A stretch of DNA of 64,000 nt, from positions 798,899 through 862,898 of the forward strand of contig NZ_JALPRR010000002.1 in assembly GCF_023630205.1 (NCBI RefSeq), written 5' to 3'. Shown here piece by piece: positions 43,579 to 52,719 of this stretch. Made by a program: the position numbers and the translations under genes. The stretch is from Pontibacter ruber (lineage in GTDB: Bacteria; Bacteroidota; Bacteroidia; Cytophagales; Hymenobacteraceae). Numbering within the stretch: the first letter of the stretch is position 1; each line of letters begins with the position of its first letter. The notes beneath the pieces are model-generated. The model worked only from the letters and a program-made list of their open reading frames with translations. It did no database searches and had not been told where the DNA came from.

Positions 43579-45306
43579 GTGTCAAAATTTTTTGGAATAT
43601 ATCACTTAAATCAAAAAAGTAGTAACAATACTTTCGATTATTTTAATAAATACTATAAAAACTTTAAAAATAAAAGTTTTTATCAAAATGGTAATTTATC
43701 AATATCATCAGCAAGTATCAGTGAAACTATACCAACATATTGGTCGGATGTAATTTTTGATAAAAACGGAACTGTATTTATTTCTGTTTATGGAAATATA
43801 ATTGATTTAGAAAAAAATAAAAATTATAATGACAAACTATCTAAATGTGAAAACATTTATAATATTATAAAGACTGAAGGTTACAATGCCATAAAAAATT
43901 TGTCAGGACTTTTTTCTTTGGTTGTCTATAATTCTTTCCTTGATGAATTAACTATTATTTCAGATAGAGGTGGATTTTTCCCAATATTCTATATAACGAC
44001 TAATGAGTATATAGCATTTTCGACAGAAGTTAAATTTCTTAACCAACTTAATAATGTTCCAGAAATTAACAAAGTAGCTTTACATGAACGATTATTTTTT
44101 GGATATGTTCTTGGCAACCATACATTGATTACTAATATATGTAGACTACCTGTCGGGACTTATTTGAAGGTAAAAGAGCGTAAAGTACAATTGATTAATT
44201 TTTGGTCTTGGAATGATATTTCTAAAACTATTATATATGATTATAATATAGCTTTAGAACAAGGAGCAAAAATAATTCCAACTTCTTTAACAAAATATTA
44301 CGACTATAGAAAGAAATATCAATTACTACTGTCGGGTGGTTTCGATTCTCGATTTATTGCTTCTGAAATATCCAAATTCAATGAGGGAGAAAATATCAAA
44401 GGTATAAGTATACACAAACCCAATTCCACTAAAGATGTAAAAATAGCTTCTGTATTAGCCAAAACGCTTCGTGTACCTTTTAAGACTATTACATACAAGA
44501 AAAGCAAAATGTATGATGATTTTGTTCTTAAGTGCTGGATGGTAGATGGATTAAGTAATGAGCATTTATGGGCTGTACCTTTAATAGATCAATTAGATCA
44601 GGACTCGATTATCCTTGATGGATTTGCAGGAGACGGATTTTTATCAGGAAGCTATGAAATAGAAACAAAATTTGGATTTAATAAATTAGATGGTGATATA
44701 CATCTGATAAAATCATTGGAAGAAGAATATGCTACTTTTTTTACAGAGCGTTACTTGAGCGATAAGATTATAAAAACATCTATAAATATAGAATTAGGGA
44801 ACAAAGGCATAAACTCAAACCTCATTTTTGGTCTTAAAAATCGCTTGCGTAATGCAATGATTCTAATGGCAAAAAATATTTGGGAAAATGGAGGGATTAT
44901 CTTATATCCTCTTGCAGATAACAATATTCAGGAATACTCTTTCAGTATAGATCCAGATATTAGAAGGCGTAAAACACTTAATAAAGATATACAAGCATAT
45001 TTATATCCTAATTTAGTATTTTTAAATAACTTATCTCAACCTACTTATCTAGAAAAATTAAAGCATCTTCTTAAACAAAAATTTGATTTAGGTAATTCCT
45101 TACCAAAAGAGGGAACCAAAGAAATAGAAAGATTACTAAACATTCTCAATATCGAAGAACCATTTAAAGCTGATGAAGTCAAAAGGCTTTTCTATAATAT
45201 GAAAAGCTATAATGATTTTAAAAAAATGCTAAATATTTTAGATGTTATTGTTTGGCATAATTTATATATACTAAAAAGAAATATTAATGACTTCTTAGGG
45301 TCTTAA
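43579..45306 (+). CDS. Asparagine synthase-like protein lacking the glutaminase Cys
   Basis: A 575-residue protein with an AsnB-like layout: an N-terminal Ntn-type domain (LSGLFSLVVYNSFLDELTIISDRGGFFPIFY) and a C-terminal PP-loop synthetase domain with SGGFDSRFIAS near residue 254. The Cys2 nucleophile of glutamine amidotransferases is absent (the start is MSKFFGIYH), so ammonia from glutamine is unlikely. It may adenylate a carboxylate, for example of an acidic sugar, and use another amine. The start is GTG. The neighbours are polysaccharide enzymes. Confidence 0.82.
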   Translation: MSKFFGIYHLNQKSSNNTFDYFNKYYKNFKNKSFYQNGNLSISSASISETIPTYWSDVIFDKNGTVFISVYGNIIDLEKNKNYNDKLSKCENIYNIIKTEGYNAIKNLSGLFSLVVYNSFLDELTIISDRGGFFPIFYITTNEYIAFSTEVKFLNQLNNVPEINKVALHERLFFGYVLGNHTLITNICRLPVGTYLKVKERKVQLINFWSWNDISKTIIYDYNIALEQGAKIIPTSLTKYYDYRKKYQLLLSGGFDSRFIASEISKFNEGENIKGISIHKPNSTKDVKIASVLAKTLRVPFKTITYKKSKMYDDFVLKCWMVDGLSNEHLWAVPLIDQLDQDSIILDGFAGDGFLSGSYEIETKFGFNKLDGDIHLIKSLEEEYATFFTERYLSDKIIKTSINIELGNKGINSNLIFGLKNRLRNAMILMAKNIWENGGIILYPLADNNIQEYSFSIDPDIRRRKTLNKDIQAYLYPNLVFLNNLSQPTYLEKLKHLLKQKFDLGNSLPKEGTKEIERLLNILNIEEPFKADEVKRLFYNMKSYNDFKKMLNILDVIVWHNLYILKRNINDFLGS

Positions 45307-45337
45307 TTGCTTTGAGCTTTCAACATACTTAAACGTA

Positions 45338-46372
45338 ATGAATAATTATATTTTAATAACTGGAAGTGCTGGCTTTATTGGGCATCATTTAACAGTTAAA
45401 TTAATCAAATTAGGTTTCCAAGTAGTCGGTCTTGATTCCATCAATGATTATTATGATGTTAACCTTAAGCTTGAGAGGCTGAAATTACAAGGATTTACAA
45501 TAGGTGAAATTTCTTATAACAAAATTATTCAGAATGATAAGGGTGCATATTTTGTTCAGCTTGATCTAGCTGATCAAGAAAATTTAGATAAGTTATTTAA
45601 ACGCTTTTCAATTAGTATAGTTATTAATTTAGCCGCTCAAGCAGGTGTTAGGTATAGCTTAGAGGCACCAGAATCTTATATTAAAAGTAATATAGTAGGG
45701 TTTACTAATCTACTTGAGTGCTGTCGGAATTATGCAATAAAACATCTATTGTTTGCATCTTCAAGTTCTGTCTATGGCATTAGTGAGTCTGTTCCTTTCA
45801 AAACAACTGATCGGACTGATAGTCCGGTCTCATTATATGCTGCAACCAAAAAAGCTAATGAAGTAATTGCGTATAGTTATGCTCATTTATATGGTATACC
45901 TTGTACAGGGTTAAGATTCTTTACAGTTTATGGGCCTTTAGGTCGACCAGACATGGCTTATTTTTCTTTTACTAAAGCCATTTTAGAAGCCAAGCCAATT
46001 AGAGTTTTCAATCAAGGCAATATGCTTCGTGATTTTACTTATATAGATGATATAGTAGAGAGTATAATAAGATTGATGGATATAGTACCAGCTAATATAG
46101 TTACAAGCGCACGTTATAAAATATACAATATTGGCAATAGTAAACCAGTTAATCTGCTAGATTTTATTACAACACTTGGTAATCTTCTTAGTATAAAGCC
46201 AAATATGATTTATACTGAAATGCAGCTAGGCGATGTGCCTGTTACTTTTGCGGATACGTCAGACCTAAACGAGGTCATAAATTTTAAACCTAATACTTCT
46301 CTTAAAGATGGTTTAGCTAACTTTGTAAGATGGTACAAAGATTATTATTTATCAGATGAAAATGGTTGTTAA
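45338..46372 (+). CDS. UDP-glucuronate 4-epimerase-like SDR enzyme
   Basis: A 344-residue extended SDR. It shows YILITGSAGFIGHHLTVKL, then DSINDYYDVNLKLERL, which is characteristic of UDP-GlcA/UDP-GalA epimerases, FASSSSVYGIS with the Ser and YAATKKANEVIAYSYAHL with Tyr and Lys. It would make UDP-galacturonate as a donor. The next gene starts 17 bp before its stop. Confidence 0.88.
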   Translation: MNNYILITGSAGFIGHHLTVKLIKLGFQVVGLDSINDYYDVNLKLERLKLQGFTIGEISYNKIIQNDKGAYFVQLDLADQENLDKLFKRFSISIVINLAAQAGVRYSLEAPESYIKSNIVGFTNLLECCRNYAIKHLLFASSSSVYGISESVPFKTTDRTDSPVSLYAATKKANEVIAYSYAHLYGIPCTGLRFFTVYGPLGRPDMAYFSFTKAILEAKPIRVFNQGNMLRDFTYIDDIVESIIRLMDIVPANIVTSARYKIYNIGNSKPVNLLDFITTLGNLLSIKPNMIYTEMQLGDVPVTFADTSDLNEVINFKPNTSLKDGLANFVRWYKDYYLSDENGC

Positions 46373-47243
46373 TGCTCCAACCTTAAGTGTTATAACTACA
46401 CTTTATAATAGGGAAAAATATATAGCAGAAACTATAGAAAGCGTTTTATCGTCAAGCTTTACAGATTTTGAATATATAATTCTAGATGATCGATCTTCGG
46501 ATAATTCTTTTGAGATCGCTAAAACCTATGAGAAAATTGATCCTAGAGTTAAGGTTGTAAAAAACGATATAAATCTTGGAGATTATCCAAATCGAAATAA
46601 GGCAGCCTCACTAGCGAAAGGTAAATATTTAAAGTTTTTAGATGCGGATGATGTTCTTTACAACCATGGTTTACAAGTAATGGTCGAATCTATGCAGGCA
46701 TTTCCTCAGGCAGGCTATGGAATATGTACTAAGCATAGCCATTATGAAAAGTATCCAATCCAAGTAAATTCTTATGAAGCTCTAAAACAACATTTTATAA
46801 CAAATGGTCCATTGACCCTTAGCTGTTCACCTGGGTCAGCGATAATTTTAAAAGAAGCATTTGACAAAGTAGGTGGATTTAGAATAAATAGACATATTAG
46901 TGACGCTTTATTGTGGAGAACACTTTCCTTACATTATCCTGTAGTTAAGATGATCACAGGCTTATACTGGTGGAGAGGACATGAGCAACAGGAATCAAAA
47001 ATAAGATTAAAAAACAGAACTCCTATAATTGAAGAATACCTTGCCAATACTGAAATTATCACAAATATTGATAGCCCACTCTCCAAAGATGAACAGAGTT
47101 TAGCAATTGCTAAATTAAAGCATAAATTAGCTAGAAAGATATTGGTTATACTTATTAAAGAAAAAGACTTTAGGGGTGCTTATAAACTATTGCAAGATGC
47201 AAATTTAGATTTATCTAATGTATTAAGCGGATTTAAAGGTTAA
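46356..47243 (+). CDS. Family 2 glycosyltransferase
   Basis: A 295-residue GT-A enzyme with LSVITTLYNREKYIAETIESVL, the donor Asp in ILDDRSSDNSFEIA, and the metal site LKFLDADDVL near residue 92. GGFRINRHISDALLWRTLS follows. The start overlaps the epimerase gene, implying coupled translation. It transfers one sugar of the repeat unit; which one is unknown. Confidence 0.92.
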   Translation: MKMVVNAPTLSVITTLYNREKYIAETIESVLSSSFTDFEYIILDDRSSDNSFEIAKTYEKIDPRVKVVKNDINLGDYPNRNKAASLAKGKYLKFLDADDVLYNHGLQVMVESMQAFPQAGYGICTKHSHYEKYPIQVNSYEALKQHFITNGPLTLSCSPGSAIILKEAFDKVGGFRINRHISDALLWRTLSLHYPVVKMITGLYWWRGHEQQESKIRLKNRTPIIEEYLANTEIITNIDSPLSKDEQSLAIAKLKHKLARKILVILIKEKDFRGAYKLLQDANLDLSNVLSGFKG

Positions 47244-47277
47244 GGTATTCATCTTAATAAATAGAAAAGTATTTTGA

Positions 47278-48444
47278 ATGAGAGAAGAAGCTAACCTTAA
47301 AAATATTAAAGTTGGTTATTTTACCCAAAGCGTAGCCGTCTCAGAAACTTTTATATCTGATCTAATTTTAGGTTTATCAGAAATTTTTAGCATAGAAACT
47401 TATACAAATTCTGAATTAGGAAAAAATTTAGGGATAAAATATACTAAAATTAGTATCGATTATTATCCAAATTGGTTTGTTAATAAATTGTTTTTATTAG
47501 CAGGTGGCAGGTTAAGATTATTGTTTAAGAAGAAGTTTGCTTATTATAATCTTGATAAGAAACTTAAAAATAAATATTTAGATGTAGCCTTTATTGAATA
47601 TGGTACAACTTCAGTTCTTATTCAAGATTTTTTGGTAAGTAGAAAGATACCATTTATTGTCCATTTTCATGGATTTGACATTACTTCATCACTAAATGAT
47701 TTTTACTATAGAACTGAATTAAAAAAAGTTTTTGCTGTAGCCATTTATGTAATTGCTGCTTCTAATCACATTAAGCGTTTATTAATACTCCAGGGTTGTC
47801 CTTCCAGCAAGATTAAAGTCATAAAACTTGGTATAGATGCAGCAATATATGAACCATTACCTTGGGACCAAAGATTCAAATTAAATCCATCAATCGCGTT
47901 TTTGGGAAGACTTACCCCTAAGAAAAACCCCATAGCATTATTACATGCTTTCAAACTAGTAGTAGATAAGTTGCCAAATACAACTTTATCTATCATTGGA
48001 GATGGGCCTCTACGAAAAGAAGTAGAACTAACTATCAATTCTCTGGGGTTAGCTAAGAGTACTACATTGTATGGAGCCCTTTCTCGTGATAAATCTTTGC
48101 CCATCTTAAATAGGCACTGGATTTATGCTCAACATAGTGTTACTTCGTATCAAGGTGATCAAGAAGGATTCGCTATAAGTATTGCAGAAGCAGCAGCACT
48201 TAATATACCAGTCGTATCAACTTTACATAATGGAATTCCTGAAAATGTTATAGACGGAGAAACAGGATTCCTTGTTAAAGAATATGATTATGAAGAAATG
48301 GCCAATAAGATCATATTATTATTAGAAGATGTAGAGTTAATCAAAAGATTTGGTGAGGCTGGAAGGACGAATGTAATAAAAGAGCTTAATCCTTTGAGAA
48401 GGATCAAAGCCATTTCAAATCTATTAAGTGAGATAAAAAACTGA
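47278..48444 (+). CDS. Family 4 glycosyltransferase
   Basis: A 388-residue GT-B enzyme. It shows KVGYFTQSVAVSETFISDLI at the N-terminus and FIVHFHGFDITSSL in the acceptor half. The donor half has SIAFLGRLTPKKNPIALLHAF, LSIIGDGPLRKEVE, and EGFAISIAEAAALNIPVVSTLHNGIPE with the usual Glu. It is related to colanic-acid WcaL-like enzymes by this pattern. It lies in a run of co-directional glycosyltransferase genes. Confidence 0.92.
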   Translation: MREEANLKNIKVGYFTQSVAVSETFISDLILGLSEIFSIETYTNSELGKNLGIKYTKISIDYYPNWFVNKLFLLAGGRLRLLFKKKFAYYNLDKKLKNKYLDVAFIEYGTTSVLIQDFLVSRKIPFIVHFHGFDITSSLNDFYYRTELKKVFAVAIYVIAASNHIKRLLILQGCPSSKIKVIKLGIDAAIYEPLPWDQRFKLNPSIAFLGRLTPKKNPIALLHAFKLVVDKLPNTTLSIIGDGPLRKEVELTINSLGLAKSTTLYGALSRDKSLPILNRHWIYAQHSVTSYQGDQEGFAISIAEAAALNIPVVSTLHNGIPENVIDGETGFLVKEYDYEEMANKIILLLEDVELIKRFGEAGRTNVIKELNPLRRIKAISNLLSEIKN

Positions 48445-48451
48445 TAACATC

Positions 48452-49423
48452 GTGATTCCCAAAGTATCGATTCTTATACCATTATTTAACTCTGAGAATT
48501 TTATAACAGAAGCAATTAAATCCGTTTTTAATCAAACTTGGAAAAACATTGAAATTATTATAGTTGATGATGGTTCTACTGATAACTCTTTTTCTATAGC
48601 AAAATCTTTTGAATCAGAAAAAGTCAAAGTTTTTTCAATTCAAAATGGTGGAGCTTGCAAAGCTCGTAATTTTGCCTTTGCTAAATCAACAGGAGACTAT
48701 ATTCAATATTTAGATGCAGATGATATCCTTTCTAAAAATAAAATAGAAAATCAACTTTTATTATTAATGACAAACGGTCCTGAGACTATAGCTTCATGCG
48801 CTTGGGGACGATTTCATAAAAATATTACTGATTGGAAAGTTGAACTACAGAGAATAAATAAAAGTTACGACTTCCCATTGAATTGGTTAATTGATTCATG
48901 GAGCGGCAGAGGTGTAGGTCAGACTTCAATCTGGTTAACACCAAGAAAATTGATCGAAACTGCTGGGCCATGGAACGAAAAATTGACAGTAAATCAAGAT
49001 GGTGAATTTTTTTCAAGAGTTATAACAAGATCTAAAAGTATAATTTACTGCTCTAATTCATTCGTATACTATAGATCTTCAAGTAACAATAGTATCTCAA
49101 GAGCTCCGTTTTCTAAAGATAAAGCTCAATCACTTTTAAAAAGCTATAAATTATACATGGATAATATCCCTGTAACACACTTTAACTTAGAAGTAAAAAA
49201 GGCTTTAGCTCGAAATTTTGCGGAATTTATATATAGGTTTGAAGATAAATATCCAGAACTAAGTAAAGAGGCATGGATAGAGTTATATAAACTGGGAGTT
49301 GTTTATTTTGAACCTGTTGGTGGGGGAACTCTATCAAGGCTAACGAGAATGGTAGGTTTCAACAAAGCTTTAAAACTAAGGAAGCTTTTTAATTTTATAA
49401 AAAATAAATTTCAGAATTATTGA
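48452..49423 (+). CDS. Family 2 glycosyltransferase
   Basis: A 323-residue GT-A enzyme beginning VSILIPLFNSENFITEAI, with IIIVDDGSTDNSFSIA and the metal site IQYLDADDIL. The start is GTG at 48452; it fits the beginning of the fold with no ATG nearby. The gene lies seven bases after the preceding stop. Confidence 0.92.
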   Translation: MIPKVSILIPLFNSENFITEAIKSVFNQTWKNIEIIIVDDGSTDNSFSIAKSFESEKVKVFSIQNGGACKARNFAFAKSTGDYIQYLDADDILSKNKIENQLLLLMTNGPETIASCAWGRFHKNITDWKVELQRINKSYDFPLNWLIDSWSGRGVGQTSIWLTPRKLIETAGPWNEKLTVNQDGEFFSRVITRSKSIIYCSNSFVYYRSSSNNSISRAPFSKDKAQSLLKSYKLYMDNIPVTHFNLEVKKALARNFAEFIYRFEDKYPELSKEAWIELYKLGVVYFEPVGGGTLSRLTRMVGFNKALKLRKLFNFIKNKFQNY

Positions 49424-49434
49424 GATCGATAACA

Positions 49435-50556
49435 ATGAAAATAAACTTTATTTCTACAGAGGATTTAAAAAGCATAAGCGGTGGTTGGAATGGTACTAAC
49501 AGCAAAATATTTGAGCAGCTATCAAAAGTTTTTAATTTAAATTATATCGGCCCTGTTAATCCCAAAAGTATAGCATCTGAAAAGCTGTTTTCCAAAATTA
49601 AAAGAATACTAGGCCTTAGAGGGAATTTTCACTTTCTATCCGATAAGAGGTTATTCCATATCAAAGATATTGTATCTGAACAGCTAGATCCTTTAGCTGA
49701 TTATAATTTCTTTTTCGGACAGATGGTCTGGACTAAGTGTTATTTCAATAAGCCCTACGGAGTTTATTTGGATGCATGTTTTCCTACTTATCTAAGTATT
49801 TATTCTTCTCCAGAATCCTTTGACATAAAAGATGTTGAAAGGATTAAAACTTTGGAAAAAGAATTTCTTCTTAATGCTACTAATTTATTCTTTGGTTCAT
49901 ATTGGGCCTTACATGAGGCTGAAAAACATTATAGTTGTAAATTTCACAATGCAGAGATAGTTTGGGTTGGTGGTAACATTCCTATTCCACAAGTTGATGC
50001 ATATGAAGGTGGAAAAGATTTCCTCTTTATTTCTCTAAACTTTGAAAAAAAAGGTGGATATATATGTGTTGAAGCCTTTCAAAAAATTAAATCTGCTTAT
50101 CCTGAGTCTACTTTGACAATAATAGGACAGAAACCTCCGGCTTCGGTATTAGGTATTAATGGTATAGTTTATGCAGGTTTACTTAAGAAAACTAACTTAA
50201 AAGATTTCGAAAAATTTAAAGAGTTGCTTGGAAAAGCTTTTTTCCTCATTCACCCTACTATTATGGACACCATGGGGGCTGTACTAATTGAATCAGGTTA
50301 TTATGGTTGTCCTTCAATAGTACCCAAAAGTTTTGGAATACCCGAATTCGTTTTAGATCAAGTTACTGGTATAGTTGTAGATACACCATTTAATGCGGAG
50401 GATTTCAGTCAGCCATTGTTGGATATAATTAAAGACAAAAAGAGATATTTTTCATTAAGATCTGAAGCGAGAAAGTATACGACTTCAAAACTGACATGGG
50501 AGGTAATTGGTCAAAAGATTACAGATAGTGTAAAGGCAACAAATCTTGTCAAGTAA
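49435..50556 (+). CDS. Family 4-like glycosyltransferase
   Basis: A protein of about 373 residues with a GT-B layout: ISGGWNGTNSKIFEQLSKVFN near the start, then DFLFISLNFEKKGGYICVEAF, LTIIGQKPP and FLIHPTIMDTMGAVLIESGYYGCPSIV in the donor half. The ATG at 49435 is preferred over a TTG five codons upstream that overlaps the preceding gene. The sugar donor is unknown. Confidence 0.85.
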   Translation: MKINFISTEDLKSISGGWNGTNSKIFEQLSKVFNLNYIGPVNPKSIASEKLFSKIKRILGLRGNFHFLSDKRLFHIKDIVSEQLDPLADYNFFFGQMVWTKCYFNKPYGVYLDACFPTYLSIYSSPESFDIKDVERIKTLEKEFLLNATNLFFGSYWALHEAEKHYSCKFHNAEIVWVGGNIPIPQVDAYEGGKDFLFISLNFEKKGGYICVEAFQKIKSAYPESTLTIIGQKPPASVLGINGIVYAGLLKKTNLKDFEKFKELLGKAFFLIHPTIMDTMGAVLIESGYYGCPSIVPKSFGIPEFVLDQVTGIVVDTPFNAEDFSQPLLDIIKDKKRYFSLRSEARKYTTSKLTWEVIGQKITDSVKATNLVK

Positions 50557-50580
50557 AAAAGATAAACTAATTATTTATTA

Positions 50581-51588
50581 ATGAGAGTTCTCTATATAGG
50601 ACAAAACTCTGAAGGAACTACCTCTAGGATGAGAGCTGAAAAAATTCGGAATCTTATTGGTAATCAGGCAACCTTTGAAATCATTGATACACATATTCCC
50701 TATTTCAAATCATCAAATTTAGAAAGAAGTATTGGTTTTAGATATAAATTAGGACCATTGATTGGTAAAATCAACAAATATATATTAAACCATGTTAGCC
50801 GCTACGAATATGATTTAATTTGGGTAGATAAAGGTATATTTATAACAAAAACTACGACTTCTATTTTAAGAAGCTTGACACGAAAGTTAGTACATTTCAC
50901 TCCCGATCCAGCTTTTGTTTTCCATTACTCAACACACTTTAAAAATTCTTGCCATTTATATGACTATTTAGTCACAACGAAATTATATGAGATAAAGGAA
51001 TATAAGCGTAACTGCAGAGGTGAAATAATTTACTGCACACAAGGTTATGACAAATATTTACATTATCCTCGCCATAAGTTTGAAGAAAAGGAAGGTGTAG
51101 TTTTCGTTGGGCACTTTGAAAGAGAAAGAGGAGATCTTATAAAGTTTCTATTGGAAGAAGGTTTAAAAGTAAAGCTAGCTGGTATAAAATGGGAAAATTT
51201 TGCTAAGGCAAATAGAAAAAATGACAATCTTACTTACATAGGTAAAGGTATTTATGGTGAAGAATATGCAAATGTTATATCATCAGCGCTCTTTGCATTA
51301 GGGTCAGTTTCAAAATGGGTTCCTGAACTTCACACTACCCGCACCTTTGAGATTCCTGCTTGTGGTACCGCTCTTCTGACTGAAGAGAATTTTGAGATAA
51401 GCTCTTTTTATAAATCAGATGAGGTGATATATTATTCAAATCATTTGGAGTTAATCGATAAGATTAACTATTATATGAAACATAAGGATGAACTCAAAGA
51501 ATTAACCACCAAAGGCACTCAAAAAGTTGAAGTTGGTGGGTTTGAATATGAAGAAATAATTAAAAGAATTTTAAATAAAATTTTGTAA
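50581..51588 (+). CDS. CgeB-like glycosyltransferase
   Basis: A 335-residue protein resembling CgeB/spore-maturation-type GT-B enzymes: LYIGQNSEGTTSRMRAEKI, YDLIWVDKGIFITKTT, VFVGHFERERGDLIKFL, and HTTRTFEIPACGTALLTE near the end, the family's conserved donor loop. It is followed without a gap by the next gene. The substrate is unknown. Confidence 0.82.
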   Translation: MRVLYIGQNSEGTTSRMRAEKIRNLIGNQATFEIIDTHIPYFKSSNLERSIGFRYKLGPLIGKINKYILNHVSRYEYDLIWVDKGIFITKTTTSILRSLTRKLVHFTPDPAFVFHYSTHFKNSCHLYDYLVTTKLYEIKEYKRNCRGEIIYCTQGYDKYLHYPRHKFEEKEGVVFVGHFERERGDLIKFLLEEGLKVKLAGIKWENFAKANRKNDNLTYIGKGIYGEEYANVISSALFALGSVSKWVPELHTTRTFEIPACGTALLTEENFEISSFYKSDEVIYYSNHLELIDKINYYMKHKDELKELTTKGTQKVEVGGFEYEEIIKRILNKIL

Positions 51589-52713
51589 TTGAAAAAGATA
51601 GCTATTATACATTTTCAACCTCTTGAATATTATCCGCCTATCATTAATACGATTAATTTCTTAGACAAAAAAAATGATGATAAATTACGAATTACTGTTT
51701 ATTCATCATTAAATGTCAAAGGGAGGAGAAAATTTATTTCAGAGAATATTTCTATTAAAAGAACTTCTTTCCCTAAAGAATCAGATAGCTCCTTTTTAAG
51801 TTTTATTAAACAATTGTGGTTTAATTTCTACACTATTTCTTGTTTATTATTTTCTAGACCTGATACAATCTTATATTATGAGTCTTACTCTGCTTTCCCA
51901 GCTTTTATTTACTTAAAATACATTAATCCTCAGGCTAAGCTTATTATTCATTTTCATGAATACTTTACTAAAGACTGGTATATCCATGGAATGAAGCTCG
52001 TAAAGTTTTACCATAAGTTAGAAGTAAAGTATTTATTTAAAAAGTCAAACGTTATTTCTCATACAAACGAAGATAGAGTTCTTCTTTTCCTACACGACTA
52101 CCCCTTTATTGAGAAGAACAAAATGAAAATACTTCCTAACTATCCTCCTTCAGAATGGTCAAGACCCGTAGATCTAAATAAGGGCAGAATAATTAAACCT
52201 GTAAGGGTTGTTTATATTGGTTCTCTATCGTTGGCTACTACTTATATTAAGGAATTTTGCAATTGGGTTTTAGCCCATAAAGGCGAATTAACTTTTGATA
52301 TTTACTGTTATAATCTTGACAAAGAAACAGAAGGTTATTTAACTTCCTGCCAAAATGAAATTATAAGGTTCTACCCGAACGGAGTTGATTACAAAGAAAT
52401 ACCTTCTTTATTAAGAGGGTATGATGCAGGAGTTATACTATATAAAGGACTTTCATATAACTTCATTTATAATGCTCCGAATAAATTATTCGAATACTTA
52501 GCATGTGGATTAGACGTTTGGTTTTCAGATAAAATGATTGGTATTCTACCATATATTAAAGAAGATACCTTTCCTAAAGTTATCAAAGTCGATTTTGAAA
52601 ATCTTTTCGATTTCCAAGTAGATAAAGCTATATCAAAGGAAGGATTACATCCTTTTGTGCACAATTATTTTTCCGAAAACGTTAATAGTATTTTACTGCA
52701 CGAACTGATATAA
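51589..52713 (+). CDS. Glycosyltransferase-like GT-B protein
   Basis: A 374-residue protein. It shows KIAIIHFQPLEYYPPIINTIN at the start, YYESYSAFPAFIYLKY and IIHFHEYFTKDWYIHGM in the acceptor half, and VRVVYIGSLSLATTYIKEF and YNAPNKLFEYLACGLDVWFSD in the donor half. The last is a GT-B donor loop. The start is TTG directly after the preceding stop; no ATG fits. It likely shares the transcript with its neighbours. Confidence 0.78.
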   Translation: MKKIAIIHFQPLEYYPPIINTINFLDKKNDDKLRITVYSSLNVKGRRKFISENISIKRTSFPKESDSSFLSFIKQLWFNFYTISCLLFSRPDTILYYESYSAFPAFIYLKYINPQAKLIIHFHEYFTKDWYIHGMKLVKFYHKLEVKYLFKKSNVISHTNEDRVLLFLHDYPFIEKNKMKILPNYPPSEWSRPVDLNKGRIIKPVRVVYIGSLSLATTYIKEFCNWVLAHKGELTFDIYCYNLDKETEGYLTSCQNEIIRFYPNGVDYKEIPSLLRGYDAGVILYKGLSYNFIYNAPNKLFEYLACGLDVWFSDKMIGILPYIKEDTFPKVIKVDFENLFDFQVDKAISKEGLHPFVHNYFSENVNSILLHELI

Positions 52714-52719
52714 ATTCAA

